A stretch of 64,000 nt of DNA from Polaribacter aestuariivivens (GCF_005885675.1 NZ_VANR01000004.1:1-64000); one strand, 5' to 3'. Shown: positions 34,183 to 41,398, numbered from the stretch's first letter. Translations and numbers: made by a program. Notes: generated by a model from the sequence alone, not told the origin.

Positions 34183-36480
34183 TTAAAGTTTCAATTTTTT
34201 AGTAATAATTATTGCATCATTAGTAACAAATGGCATTGGCATCATCTCTTCTGTTCTTGGTTTTATATTAAAGTGAGAGTTCGTTAACAATTCGTAAGAA
34301 ATTTCATTTAATACTATCTCTAACTTTTGATTTAAATTCACAGAAAAGGAAAGTGTTACTTCCTTATCGGAATTTCCTAAATGATACACCAAAAAAGTAC
34401 CAGTTTTTAAATTATAAACTTTACCGTTATTTGCCAAAACATCGTTTACTTTAAATTGATGTAAGCTAAGTTTGTTTTTAGTAGTAAACTCAAGTTTATT
34501 TATTTTCCTTTTAGGTAAAATGGTAATTTCTAAAAAACGTTTATTGCCAATAATGGTATCTAACTCTGTAATAATTTCTGAAGATGAGATTGCTTTAAAC
34601 TCAGTTTTTTTATGATATTTAAAACGAGTATTGTATTTACTTTTTGTTTCGGCATTGTCTATACCACCTTTTACAAAATCATCTTTAAATATTTGTTTTG
34701 TATAACTATCTAAAGTAGTATTATACGTTCCAAAATAGGCTGTTTTATCATCAGAATTTTGAATGTAAACAATGCTGTTAGGTTTTTTATTATCAATGGA
34801 AAAGCCACTATTGTAAGTTGCAATTCCAAAAAAGAGAATGGCTAAAATTCCTGACCATTTCTGTGTCCAAAAAGATTTTTTTTGATGAAAAGATAAAATC
34901 ATTAAACCAAAAACCAGTACAATAAAAAGAGCGCTAACAAATAGTATTTTTAGCCCCAAACCAACTGGAAACATTTTTACCAAAGGCGCAAAAATATAAA
35001 TAGTTGGTATTGATAAAATAGTGAATAAAATACGCTTTAACTTATCTTCTAAATTAGTAAAAACAGCAATTGCTAAAATAAACAAAGCACAAATAACAGG
35101 TATAATTAAAAAACCAGCACCTTTTAAAGAATCACTAATTATAAAATTAATAATTAACCAGAAAAAAATAGGAGCTATTAATAAATTGGTGGGTTTGTCT
35201 TGATGTGAAGTTCTCTTGTAAATAGTAAATAATAACCATAAATTTAAAAACACAAAAGCTGAAATATAGGTGTAACCATTATAGGTAAAACCATGTAAAA
35301 TATCATTATAATGTGGATGAATTAAGATGAGTAACTTCCATAAACCAAAAGAAATTCCACCACATAAAACTAAAGATAGGATGAAGGGAATAAATCCTTT
35401 TAAAATGTTTTTTACATCTATTTTATTTAAAGAAATTCCGAAGAATAGAAGTATAATAAAAATGATTGTACAAATAATTAACATTGGTAAAACCCAAGAA
35501 AAAGGATAAGTAATTAATTTAATGAAAGGAAAATTTACATACACAAAATCTTCATCAGAATTTAAATTTGATAAGTTTGAATTTGCAAAATAATTTAAAG
35601 AAGTTGTTAAATATTCTGCTTGATGCAACAAGGTTTCTCTGTCTAAACGCTCGTAAGAATCTTGCGCTGTATGATAATCGAAATGATCACCAATAAAAGC
35701 AAAATTAAATCCGTTAATGTTTGCATCTTCTCTAAAAACGGTTAAATCTGTATCGTTTGGTAGTTTTTTATAAATGGAATACATTAAAGAGTTTGCTGCA
35801 GGAAAATTAGGCTTTGTAGCTAAAAACTCACTTAATAATTTGCTGTTTTTTCCATTCGTTTCCATTAACATGTAACTTGGTCCACCACTTCCTCTAGCTT
35901 CAAAGTTTAAAACCAAACCTACATTTTTTGTCCAAGAATGATTGTCTACAAAAGCTTGTGCACCAAGTAAACCAATTTCTTCAGCATCAGAAAAGAGGAT
36001 AATAATATCGTTTTTTGGAACTTCTTTTTTTGCTAAAAAAGCTCTAATTCCTTCTAAAATTGTTACTACACCAGAACCAGCATCACTTGCACCTAAAGAT
36101 GAATGTGGATTGGAATCATAATGGGTTAAAAGCATTAGTGCTTTACCATTTTCAGTACCTTTTATTTTTGCGATAATATTTTCTGTAGTTGTGGCAGCAA
36201 ACCATTTTTTATTAAGTGCAGTTTGTGTTTGAATTTCAGTTTCAAAACCAATTTTCTGTAATTCAGAAACTAAGTAATTTTGTACTTTTTTATGATTTTC
36301 AGCTCCTACATAATGCGCTTCTTTACTAATATTTTTAAGATGAGCAAGTGCATTGTTTATAGAAAAATCAGTTTCAGATGTTATTTTTTCAGAAGATAAA
36401 GAAGGTTTTAAATCGGCAAAACTCCAATAAATTACTCCTAAAATAATAAGTACAGAAACAATGGTAGAAAATCTTTTCAT
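34183..36480 (-). CDS. Membrane-bound M28-family metallopeptidase
   Basis: A 765-residue protein: an N-terminal signal anchor, an M28 (Fxna-like) zinc peptidase domain (about 45-310) and about eight C-terminal membrane helices (about 330-560), then a soluble C-terminal domain. Zinc ligands are in LLTHYDSNPHSS (His/Asp), GASDAGSGVV (Asp), FSDAEEIGLLGA (Glu pair), NFEARGSGG, and a late His in GDHFDYHTAQDS. The layout resembles eukaryotic ER metallopeptidase 1 and bacterial relatives. It probably removes N-terminal residues from peptides in the periplasm. It is convergent with pyk. Confidence 0.88.
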   Translation of the reverse strand: MKRFSTIVSVLIILGVIYWSFADLKPSLSSEKITSETDFSINNALAHLKNISKEAHYVGAENHKKVQNYLVSELQKIGFETEIQTQTALNKKWFAATTTENIIAKIKGTENGKALMLLTHYDSNPHSSLGASDAGSGVVTILEGIRAFLAKKEVPKNDIIILFSDAEEIGLLGAQAFVDNHSWTKNVGLVLNFEARGSGGPSYMLMETNGKNSKLLSEFLATKPNFPAANSLMYSIYKKLPNDTDLTVFREDANINGFNFAFIGDHFDYHTAQDSYERLDRETLLHQAEYLTTSLNYFANSNLSNLNSDEDFVYVNFPFIKLITYPFSWVLPMLIICTIIFIILLFFGISLNKIDVKNILKGFIPFILSLVLCGGISFGLWKLLILIHPHYNDILHGFTYNGYTYISAFVFLNLWLLFTIYKRTSHQDKPTNLLIAPIFFWLIINFIISDSLKGAGFLIIPVICALFILAIAVFTNLEDKLKRILFTILSIPTIYIFAPLVKMFPVGLGLKILFVSALFIVLVFGLMILSFHQKKSFWTQKWSGILAILFFGIATYNSGFSIDNKKPNSIVYIQNSDDKTAYFGTYNTTLDSYTKQIFKDDFVKGGIDNAETKSKYNTRFKYHKKTEFKAISSSEIITELDTIIGNKRFLEITILPKRKINKLEFTTKNKLSLHQFKVNDVLANNGKVYNLKTGTFLVYHLGNSDKEVTLSFSVNLNQKLEIVLNEISYELLTNSHFNIKPRTEEMMPMPFVTNDAIIITKKLKL

Positions 36481-36587
36481 TTGAAAAATTAGTTTTTATA
36501 AATGTAAGAAATAAAAAAAACTTTAATAAAAAAGTAAAACGAAACAGAAAATTCGCTAACTTTCGTACAATCAAAAAACTAATTATT

Positions 36588-37055
36588 ATGGGAATTAAAA
36601 GCTTTCAAGGAAAAAGAGATACAAATCAAGCAAAAGAAGAATCGCAAATTTTAGTTTCAGATTATATGACAACTAATTTAATAACTTTTAAAGCAGAAGA
36701 TTCTTTAGATCACGTAATTGAACAATTAATTACCAATAAAATTTCTGGAGGTCCTGTTGTAAATGATAAAAATGAATTAATAGGTATTATATCTGAAACA
36801 GATTGTATTAAACATATTTCAGAAAGTAAGTACTATAATATGCCAGCAGACACTAATAATACTGTAGGTAAATACATGGTTACAGATGTAGATACGATTG
36901 ATAAAGACATGAATGTTTTTGATGCGGCTTTTAAATTTATTAGTTCGCACAGACGAAGATTTCCAGTTGTTGATAACGGAAAATTAATAGGCCAATTGAG
37001 TCAAAAAGATGTTTTAAAGGCTGCCATTAAAGTACAAGGAAATACTTGGTTGTAG
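36588..37055 (+). CDS. CBS-domain pair protein
   Basis: A 155-residue soluble protein with two tandem CBS domains, starting at VSDYMTTNLITFKAEDSLDHVIEQLI and VGKYMVTDVDTIDKDMNVFDAAFKFI. Each closes with a GIISETDCIKHI- or GQLSQKDVLKAA-type motif. CBS pairs bind adenine nucleotides and act as energy sensors. No enzymatic domain is attached, so its partner is unknown. It is divergent from the M28 peptidase and convergent with the zinc-ribbon gene (10 bp apart). Confidence 0.9.
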   Translation: MGIKSFQGKRDTNQAKEESQILVSDYMTTNLITFKAEDSLDHVIEQLITNKISGGPVVNDKNELIGIISETDCIKHISESKYYNMPADTNNTVGKYMVTDVDTIDKDMNVFDAAFKFISSHRRRFPVVDNGKLIGQLSQKDVLKAAIKVQGNTWL

Positions 37056-37065
37056 TTTTTTAATT

Positions 37066-37419
37066 TTAAGAATCTCTTTTAATCAATAAAAACATTTCGT
37101 TGTCTAAAGCCAAATAGCCTTCGTCATAAATATAAAAATAAGTGTTTCCAGTCTTTGTTTTGTAAATAGATGTAAAAAACTGAAAATCGAAACCTTTATC
37201 ATATAATTTGGTTCTGGTTACTTTTGTTTTTCCAGAAACGTTTAAATCGGATAAAATTTTATAATTTTTTCGAAGACGATTATTAATGTTTCTAATCAAA
37301 TTTTTACTGTCTTTGTTCACACGATTATTATAAGCATTTCTGCAATAATCTGAACAGAATTTCTTATCTACTCTACCTTTTACAGGTTCTTTACACTCTA
37401 AACATTCTCTATTTTCCAT
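37066..37419 (-). CDS. Small zinc-ribbon protein
   Basis: A 117-residue soluble protein. The N terminus holds a four-cysteine ribbon, CLECKEPV and KFCSDYCRNAYNNR, of the DUF2116/zinc-ribbon kind. The rest is basic helical sequence (NLIRNINNRLRKNYKIL) followed by a beta-rich end. Function unknown; nucleic-acid or ribosome contacts are plausible. The ATG at 37417-37419 is the start: a longer in-frame ATG at 37437 lies inside the terminal repeat of the IS1595 element and would add residues created by the insertion. The element lies only 13 bp upstream and has cut the gene from its original promoter. Confidence 0.78.
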   Translation of the reverse strand: MENRECLECKEPVKGRVDKKFCSDYCRNAYNNRVNKDSKNLIRNINNRLRKNYKILSDLNVSGKTKVTRTKLYDKGFDFQFFTSIYKTKTGNTYFYIYDEGYLALDNEMFLLIKRDS

Positions 37420-37424
37420 TTGAT

Positions 37425-37432
37425 AAATGTAC
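37425..37432 (+). repeat. Target-site duplication, left copy (AAATGTAC)
   Basis: An 8-bp direct repeat directly outside the left inverted repeat. Identical to 40301-40308. Eight bp is the usual IS1595-family duplication. Confidence 0.92.
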
Positions 37433-37457
37433 GGCATCTATATACCTAAAGGGACAA
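37433..37457 (+). repeat. Left terminal inverted repeat
   Basis: Begins GGCATCTATATAC, then CTAA, then AGGGACAA. It matches the inward-read right end except for three central bases. Confidence 0.9.
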
Positions 37458-37535
37458 GATACTTTTTTAAAAAATTAGTATTAAATTATTGCAATATAAG
37501 AACCTAATAATAAACCACCAGAACTACAAGGTGGG

Positions 37536-37562
37536 TTTGTAATTAAAAAATCATTATATTTG
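37536..37562 (+). promoter_or_regulatory. Candidate promoter inside the IS1595 element
   Basis: TTTG (37536-37539), 15-bp spacer, TATATTTG (37555-37562). The -7 element is perfect but the spacer is short. Transcription would run into the structured region 37572-37795. Confidence 0.4.
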
Positions 37563-37568
37563 TAAATG

Positions 37569-37795
37569 AAAAAACGCCAAAGCTACGAACTTTGACGTTT
37601 TCCGATTTTAAGTTAAAAGCCCTATTCTAATGAGAAACGGCACACATTTTAACGGACAATCTGTTGCTATCTAATGATGATAGTCTTAAAAAAAGCGAGG
37701 TTGAGTATACTAAACTTGATTTAGGAATAGCAAATGAAACCATCTTCAACCCCTCACTTTCTGAAAAATTTAAGCATCCTTTTGGGTGCTTTTTT
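37569..37795 (+). ncRNA. Possible small transcript or decayed short gene in the IS element
   Basis: Between the promoter-like element at 37536-37562 and the hairpin terminator at 37772-37795 lies a ~225-nt stretch. It opens with a near-perfect hairpin (AAACGCCAAAG 37572-37582 / CTTTGACGTTT 37590-37600). A 14-codon ORF (37630-37674) ends in four consecutive stops TAA TGA TGA TAG. One frame over, about 45 residues read like protein (KKSEVEYTKLDLGIANE), so a frameshifted gene is an alternative. Long-range pairing AGCGAGGTTGA with TCAACCCCTC is also possible. Confidence 0.3.
37772..37795. terminator. Hairpin terminator, bidirectional
   Basis: AAGCATCC (37772-37779) / GGGTGCTT (37784-37791), one G-U pair, TTTT loop, followed by a T-run. 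It overlaps the stop codon of the minus-strand winged-helix-like ORF. Confidence 0.7.
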
Positions 37796-38270
37796 ATAAA
37801 TCAAATAAATTATCGGATTTAGAATTATTAATATTTGAGTTTGAATAAATATATTCTTTTAAAATTTCATTGTTTTTATCTATCCAATTAGGACTTCCCC
37901 AGAATACATTTGTATTTTTTGTTCCTACTTGATATTTAACAATCTTATTAGCATTTTTTAGAACTCTAGTTTTTCTTGACATTTTTGGAATCCAATTATC
38001 AATATTTTCACCAGTCTCTTTACTTAAATATTCTGCAATCTCTCTAACTTTCATAAATCTTTGATGCTTCTTTAATACGAATAAAAACCTATTTGCATCT
38101 GTTAAGCCTTTAATAATTTCTTTATCCTTTTTATCAGAAACTATTTCTGTTTGATTATGGTTGGTAGATTTTTTTATCTCAACATTGAAAGACTTTAATA
38201 GTACGTCTATAGCTTTTATTCTTTCAAATAAAGAGTTTTTTTCTTCAATAAGTGCGTTAATTAAGTCCAT
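37794..38270 (-). CDS. IS passenger protein, coiled coil plus winged-helix-like
   Basis: A 158-residue protein encoded opposite to the transposase. It has an N-terminal helical/coiled-coil stretch (LINALIEEKNSLFERIKAI), a linker, and a compact domain (about 55-130; DANRFLFVLKKHQRFMKVREIAEYLSKETG ending NVFWGSPNWI) that looks like a winged helix. The C terminus is Asn/Ser-rich. I cannot match it to a named family. It may be a DNA-binding passenger or a regulator of transposition. Its upstream region is shared with the oppositely directed small-RNA promoter at 38286-38315. Confidence 0.6.
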   Translation of the reverse strand: MDLINALIEEKNSLFERIKAIDVLLKSFNVEIKKSTNHNQTEIVSDKKDKEIIKGLTDANRFLFVLKKHQRFMKVREIAEYLSKETGENIDNWIPKMSRKTRVLKNANKIVKYQVGTKNTNVFWGSPNWIDKNNEILKEYIYSNSNINNSKSDNLFDL

Positions 38271-38285
38271 AATTTAATTTTTAAC

Positions 38286-38315
38286 TTGGTATTAATATTA
38301 ATTTTCGTATCTTTG
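38286..38315 (+). promoter_or_regulatory. Promoter of the candidate small RNA
   Basis: TTGG (38286-38289), 18-bp spacer, TATCTTTG (38308-38315). Good agreement with the TTG/TAnnTTTG promoter. Transcription would begin near 38322. Confidence 0.6.
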
Positions 38316-38319
38316 GAGC

Positions 38320-38446
38320 AACAAAAAAGGAGTAGATTTTAAACATCTATTTTTCTAGGATATAAAAATCCAATAAAACTCCTTATTTTTTGTTACAACT
38401 ATAGAACATCTAAAAGACCTGACCGACCAAAGTTTAGGTCTTTTTT
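38320..38446 (+). ncRNA. Candidate structured small RNA (~125 nt) in the IS1595 element
   Basis: A promoter, a branched fold and a terminator come in order in an otherwise gene-free 394-bp gap. The outer stem pairs AACAAAAAAGGAGT (38320-38333) with ACTCC (38378-38382) and TTTTTTGTT (38386-38394). Inside are two small hairpins, TAGAT/ATCTA (38333-38337, 38345-38349) and GGAT/ATCC (38358-38361, 38368-38371). The terminator stem is AAAAGACCT (38412-38420) / AGGTCTTTT (38436-38444) with six Ts. No ORF of note. It could regulate transposition or be an independent passenger RNA. The 5' end predicted from the -7 element falls at the first stem bases. Confidence 0.5.
38412..38446 (+). terminator. Rho-independent terminator of the candidate small RNA
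   Basis: 9-bp stem, 15-nt loop, T-run 38441-38446. Confidence 0.75.
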
Positions 38447-38664
38447 CATTTCTACAAGCCAAAGATATAAAAAAATAAGTTAGCATAACGGTTAACATAA
38501 CAAAAAACATAAAGGGTGATTAGTAGATTTGTGTACATTTGTGTATATATTCGTAAATATTTTATGTATATCTACTCTTAAATACAAATATAATCGCTAG
38601 AATTTGTTTGTTCTTGTTTACTAAACCTTAAATACAAAGTTATCAACAATTTAAGTTAATAAAA
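38447..38664. other. Gene-free part of the IS element
   Basis: AT-rich and without an ORF. It contains one inverted repeat, AGTAGAT (38522-38528) / ATCTACT (38570-38576), enclosing two TTTGTGTA repeats. Nothing else is recognised. Confidence 0.4.
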
Positions 38665-38871
38665 CTAAATAGGTTTTGTTTTATATAATTTGTAACCTTT
38701 GTACAAAATAGGGTATTCTTTTTTTCTGATTAATGTATTGTAACTATAAAAATCTTCGCCATTCATAAAATCACATACTTTCTTAATATTACCGAACACA
38801 CCTATTAATTCACAGTCTTTAAGCAAAACATATGCTTTCTTATTTTCTTGTTGCTCTTTATATGTAACCAT
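38665..38871 (-). CDS. IS passenger protein, 68 residues, unknown
   Basis: Divergent from the transposase. The chosen ATG at 38869-38871 gives MVTYKEQQENKKAYVLLKDCELIGVF and so on, a small soluble alpha/beta protein ending KGYKLYKTKPI. An earlier ATG (38919) would add a hydrophobic stretch and run into the inverted repeat 38900-38951, so it is less likely. No family recognised. A TATATTTG element on this strand (38876-38883) lies just 4 bp upstream of the ATG and would give a leaderless mRNA. A role in regulating the transposase is possible but unproven. Confidence 0.6.
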   Translation of the reverse strand: MVTYKEQQENKKAYVLLKDCELIGVFGNIKKVCDFMNGEDFYSYNTLIRKKEYPILYKGYKLYKTKPI

Positions 38872-38899
38872 AATACAAATATATGCAAAAAATACATAT

Positions 38900-38951
38900 A
38901 TAGTCGAATATATATGCATTTTAGCTTTTATATGTCAATATATTCGATTAT
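38900..38951. promoter_or_regulatory. Inverted repeat between divergent IS genes, candidate operator
   Basis: Arms ATAGTCGAATATATA (38900-38914) and AATATATTCGATTAT (38937-38951) are 13/15 complementary, and the TATATTTG -7 of the transposase starts at 38949. A repressor bound here would block transposase transcription. Confidence 0.5.
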
Positions 38952-38956
38952 ATTTG
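38949..38956 (+). promoter_or_regulatory. TATATTTG -7 element of the transposase gene
   Basis: TAnnTTTG match 20 bp before the ATG at 38977, overlapping the right arm of the inverted repeat. Confidence 0.6.
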
Positions 38957-38976
38957 TATTTTAAAACAGAAATACT

Positions 38977-39915
38977 ATGAACTTCAAATCTCTACCTCAA
39001 TTATTAGACTACTTCAAAGAAGAATCTACTTGCATAGAATACTATGAGCAAATACGTTGGCAAGGAGAACCTACTTGTCCTCATTGTGAAGCAGATAAGC
39101 CATATAGAACTACAAGGGGTTTTAAGTGTTCTAACAACGAATGTTATAAAAAGTTTACTGTAAAGGTTGGTACAATCTTTCACAACTCTAAAATTCCTTT
39201 GAGAATTTGGTTTGCATCTATATTTTTAGCCACAACACATAAAAAAGGTATTAGTTCTGTTCAGTTGGCTTTAGATTTAGGAATTACCCAAAAGTCAGCT
39301 TGGTTTGTTTTACATAGAATTAGAGAAATGCTAAAAGATAAATCTCCGAGAATGTTGGGAGATACTAAAACGGTAGAAGTTGACGAAGCTTATATAGGTG
39401 GTAAAGAAGGAAACAAACACTTAAACAAAAAACGCTCATATAAAAATAAGGATTTAACGAATGAGGGTAAAGTTTTTACCCCAAAGAAAACTGTTGTTGG
39501 AATTATTGAGCGTAATGGTAAAGTTGTTTTAAAACATGTACCTAATGCAGAATTGAAAAATATGGGAGAATTTATATCTAAACACGTCCCTAAAGGTTCT
39601 ACAATTTATTCTGATGAAGCACCAGTCTATAATCACTTAAAAAGACATTATACTCACGATAGCGTTAAACACGCACTTAATATTTATGTTGAAGGTACTG
39701 TGCATACAAATACAATAGAAAACTTTTGGAGTGTTTTAAAACGTGGTTTATATGGTGTTTATCATCAAGTAAGTGATAAGTATTTAGAGCGTTATTTAGA
39801 TGAATATTCGGCACGTTTTAATACTCGTCATTTATCTTCTAATGATAGATTTGTAAAGTTTTTAAATGATAGTGAGAGTGCTTTATCTTATAAAGAATTG
39901 ACTGCTATTAATTAA
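38977..39915 (+). CDS. IS1595-family (ISXO2-like) transposase
   Basis: A 312-residue transposase. The N-terminal zinc ribbon is PTCPHCEADKPYRTTRGFKC with a later CYKKF, followed by the HTH region GTIFHNSKIPLRIWF and GISSVQLALDLGITQKSAWF. The ISXO2-like DDE domain has Asp in VEVDEAYIGGKEGN, Asp in TIYSDEAPVYNHL, and the third acidic position in HTNTIENFWSVLKRG. Length and order are complete, with no frameshift, so the element may be active. It is flanked by passenger ORFs within matching inverted ends. Confidence 0.93.
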   Translation: MNFKSLPQLLDYFKEESTCIEYYEQIRWQGEPTCPHCEADKPYRTTRGFKCSNNECYKKFTVKVGTIFHNSKIPLRIWFASIFLATTHKKGISSVQLALDLGITQKSAWFVLHRIREMLKDKSPRMLGDTKTVEVDEAYIGGKEGNKHLNKKRSYKNKDLTNEGKVFTPKKTVVGIIERNGKVVLKHVPNAELKNMGEFISKHVPKGSTIYSDEAPVYNHLKRHYTHDSVKHALNIYVEGTVHTNTIENFWSVLKRGLYGVYHQVSDKYLERYLDEYSARFNTRHLSSNDRFVKFLNDSESALSYKELTAIN

Positions 39916-39931
39916 TTTGTAAATTTGCATT

Positions 39932-40060
39932 ATGGCAGAGGATAAAAAGCAAAATAAAAAACGTCCAAAAAAGTACGAAAATAAGTTAAAAATAAATGGA
40001 ACTTTAGACGGGGTATTGAGTGTATCTGTACCTCAATCTAAAGACAAACCTACTAAATAA
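39932..40060 (+). CDS. Small basic protein following the transposase (42 residues)
   Basis: ATG 39932 to TAA 40058-40060, 16 bp after the transposase stop. The peptide starts MAEDKKQNKKRPKKYENK, then INGTLDGVLSVSVPQSKDK: a very basic head and a short beta-like tail. The position directly behind the transposase suggests an IS accessory protein, perhaps DNA-binding. I believe small ORFs of this style follow other Bacteroidota ISXO2 transposases, but I could not check. Confidence 0.6.
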   Translation: MAEDKKQNKKRPKKYENKLKINGTLDGVLSVSVPQSKDKPTK

Positions 40061-40275
40061 TTGCAAATCGGTTTTGACCGTAAATCAGAGTAGCTTGTCA
40101 ACATCAAGGCATTGATTAATTTGTAGTTCGTTCTTCATTTTAAAGACTTTAAAAGTCGGAGAATTATAATCTTTGAATTATCCCCAATAAAATGGGTAAA
40201 GGTGTATCGACCACCTTTAAAGGTTTTAATTTTTAAAAAATTCAACAAAATTTATCAAGAGTATAATATATTAGG
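40061..40275. other. Gene-free right part of the IS element
   Basis: No ORF. It contains a palindrome GACTTTAAAAGTC (40145-40157) and a hairpin TAAAGGTG (40197-40204) / CACCTTTA (40212-40219) followed by AAGGTTTTAATTTTT, which may terminate transposase transcription before the right end. Confidence 0.45.
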
Positions 40276-40300
40276 TTGTCCCTTATTGTATATAGATGCC
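40276..40300 (-). repeat. Right terminal inverted repeat
   Basis: Read inward: GGCATCTATATAC, AATA, AGGGACAA. It pairs with 37433-37457. Confidence 0.9.
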
Positions 40301-40308
40301 AAATGTAC
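40301..40308 (+). repeat. Target-site duplication, right copy (AAATGTAC)
   Basis: Identical to 37425-37432. Joining the two restores the original spacer between the zinc-ribbon gene and ssb. Confidence 0.92.
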
Positions 40309-40473
40309 AACAAATTATCCGTTTACAAACGACTACAAATAATTACAACCGAAAGTAATTGTTTTGTAACCGAATAAAATTGTAAACGTGTCTCAACTTT
40401 GCAGCGTCAAACGAGTTGACAAAAAAAATTATAAACCTGCATTCAAATAAAAAAATGCACAAAAACTTATCTT

Positions 40474-40809
40474 ATGAATACGTTAAGAAACAAAGTACAA
40501 TTAATTGGTAGATTAGGTCAAGAGCCAGAAATAGTAACTTTCCAAGATGGAAACAAAATGGCAAAATTTTCAATGGCTACAGACGATAGCTATAAAGACA
40601 AAGCTGGTAATAAAATAGAGCGAGCTTATTGGCACAACATTGTTATAAAAGGTGGTTTGGTAAACGTTGTAGAAAACTATGTAAATAAAGGACAAGAAAT
40701 TGCTATTGAAGGAAAATTAACCAACAGATCTTATGACACAAAAGAAGGTGAAAAAAGATATGTAACAGAAATTCTAGCAAGTGAGTTATTACTTTTAGGA
40801 AGCAAATAA
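40474..40809 (+). CDS. ssb: Short single-stranded DNA-binding protein
   Basis: A 111-residue OB-fold SSB: NTLRNKVQLIGRLGQEPEI, AKFSMATDDSYKDKAGN, RAYWHNIVIKGGL, YVNKGQEIAIEGKLTNRSYDT and VTEILASELLLL. It ends right after the OB fold (LLGSK) and lacks the linker and acidic C-terminal tip (DDxPF-like) with which housekeeping SSBs recruit partner proteins. It is therefore probably an accessory SSB rather than the main replication SSB. The 165 bp upstream carry GTTTACAA (40321-40328) / TTGTAAAC (40380-40387) in inverted orientation. A terminator follows. Confidence 0.9.
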   Translation: MNTLRNKVQLIGRLGQEPEIVTFQDGNKMAKFSMATDDSYKDKAGNKIERAYWHNIVIKGGLVNVVENYVNKGQEIAIEGKLTNRSYDTKEGEKRYVTEILASELLLLGSK

Positions 40810-40835
40810 TGGGGAAATAGTTCTATGAAAAATGT

Positions 40836-40862
40836 AAAATCCACTCAATTTGAGTGGATTTT
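40836..40862. terminator. Rho-independent terminator after ssb
   Basis: AAAATCCACTC (40836-40846) / GAGTGGATTTT (40852-40862), a 5-nt AATTT loop, then TATTAT. Confidence 0.8.
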
Positions 40863-40909
40863 ATTATATCTTGGCATATCATTTGAATAAAGTTAAGTAA
40901 ACAAGAAAA

Positions 40910-41398
40910 ATGAAAACAATGAAAATTTTATCAATCTTAACAATAATATTTAGTTTTTCTCAATGTAGCAGTAACAAATTTGTAGAAAATCCACCTTTTA
41001 AGGTTGAAAAAGCAGTATACAACAATTGGTCTGGAGGTCAACCAGGAGTTAGTGGAACTATGGTAGAAATTCATTTGCTAAACGCATTTGAAATAAAGTT
41101 TGATTCTCTTTATTTTCAACAAAAAGAAACAAAGCTAGAAGTTTCAAAAAAAGAAAATAAAACAATTTTAATAGGTCATTTTAGTACCTCAATAAGAGAA
41201 AAAAGAGATCTTATTTTAGATGTAGACACAACCAAAGAGTTAAAAAATACGCCTCCAAACGTAACAAAATCTAAATTTGATTTGAAAGAAAACGAAGCTG
41301 TTTTATCCTATAAAAAAGGAAATGAAACATATTATTTTAAGGTAGAAAATATAAAACAGCTAACTCCAAAGTTTTTTCCATCTGCAAATAAAAAATAG
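40910..41398 (+). CDS. Hypothetical lipoprotein
   Basis: A 162-residue protein with a lipoprotein signal (IIFSFSQCSSN, lipobox FSQC). The mature part is about 140 residues, mostly beta-strand by pattern (VSGTMVEIHLLN, KTILIGHFSTSI, ETYYFKVENIKQL). No family recognised. ATG codons at 40910 and 40919 are both possible; the first is used. Terminators on both sides make it a single-gene transcript. Confidence 0.75.
   Translation: MKTMKILSILTIIFSFSQCSSNKFVENPPFKVEKAVYNNWSGGQPGVSGTMVEIHLLNAFEIKFDSLYFQQKETKLEVSKKENKTILIGHFSTSIREKRDLILDVDTTKELKNTPPNVTKSKFDLKENEAVLSYKKGNETYYFKVENIKQLTPKFFPSANKK

Larger units (their letters stand above)
37433..40300 (+). mobile_element. Complete IS1595-family (ISXO2-like) element with passenger genes
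   Basis: A 2,868-bp element bounded by 25-bp imperfect inverted repeats (GGCATCTATATAC...AGGGACAA at both ends, 22/25 identical) and an exact AAATGTAC duplication. It encodes an ISXO2-like transposase (38977-39915) plus a winged-helix-like ORF, a 68-residue ORF and a 42-residue ORF, and it has about 1.2 kb with one or two candidate small RNAs. A basic IS1595 copy is near 1 kb, so roughly 1.8 kb is passenger DNA. Intact ends and duplication imply a fairly recent insertion. Confidence 0.92.

Noticed and set aside
37420..37437. A longer start (ATG at 37437) for the zinc-ribbon protein
   Set aside because: The codon lies within the IS1595 inverted repeat and the duplicated target, so it is a by-product of the insertion.
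38872..38919. Extended N terminus for the 68-residue IS ORF
   Set aside because: It would run through the inverted repeat and a -7 element, and adds an unsupported hydrophobic stretch.
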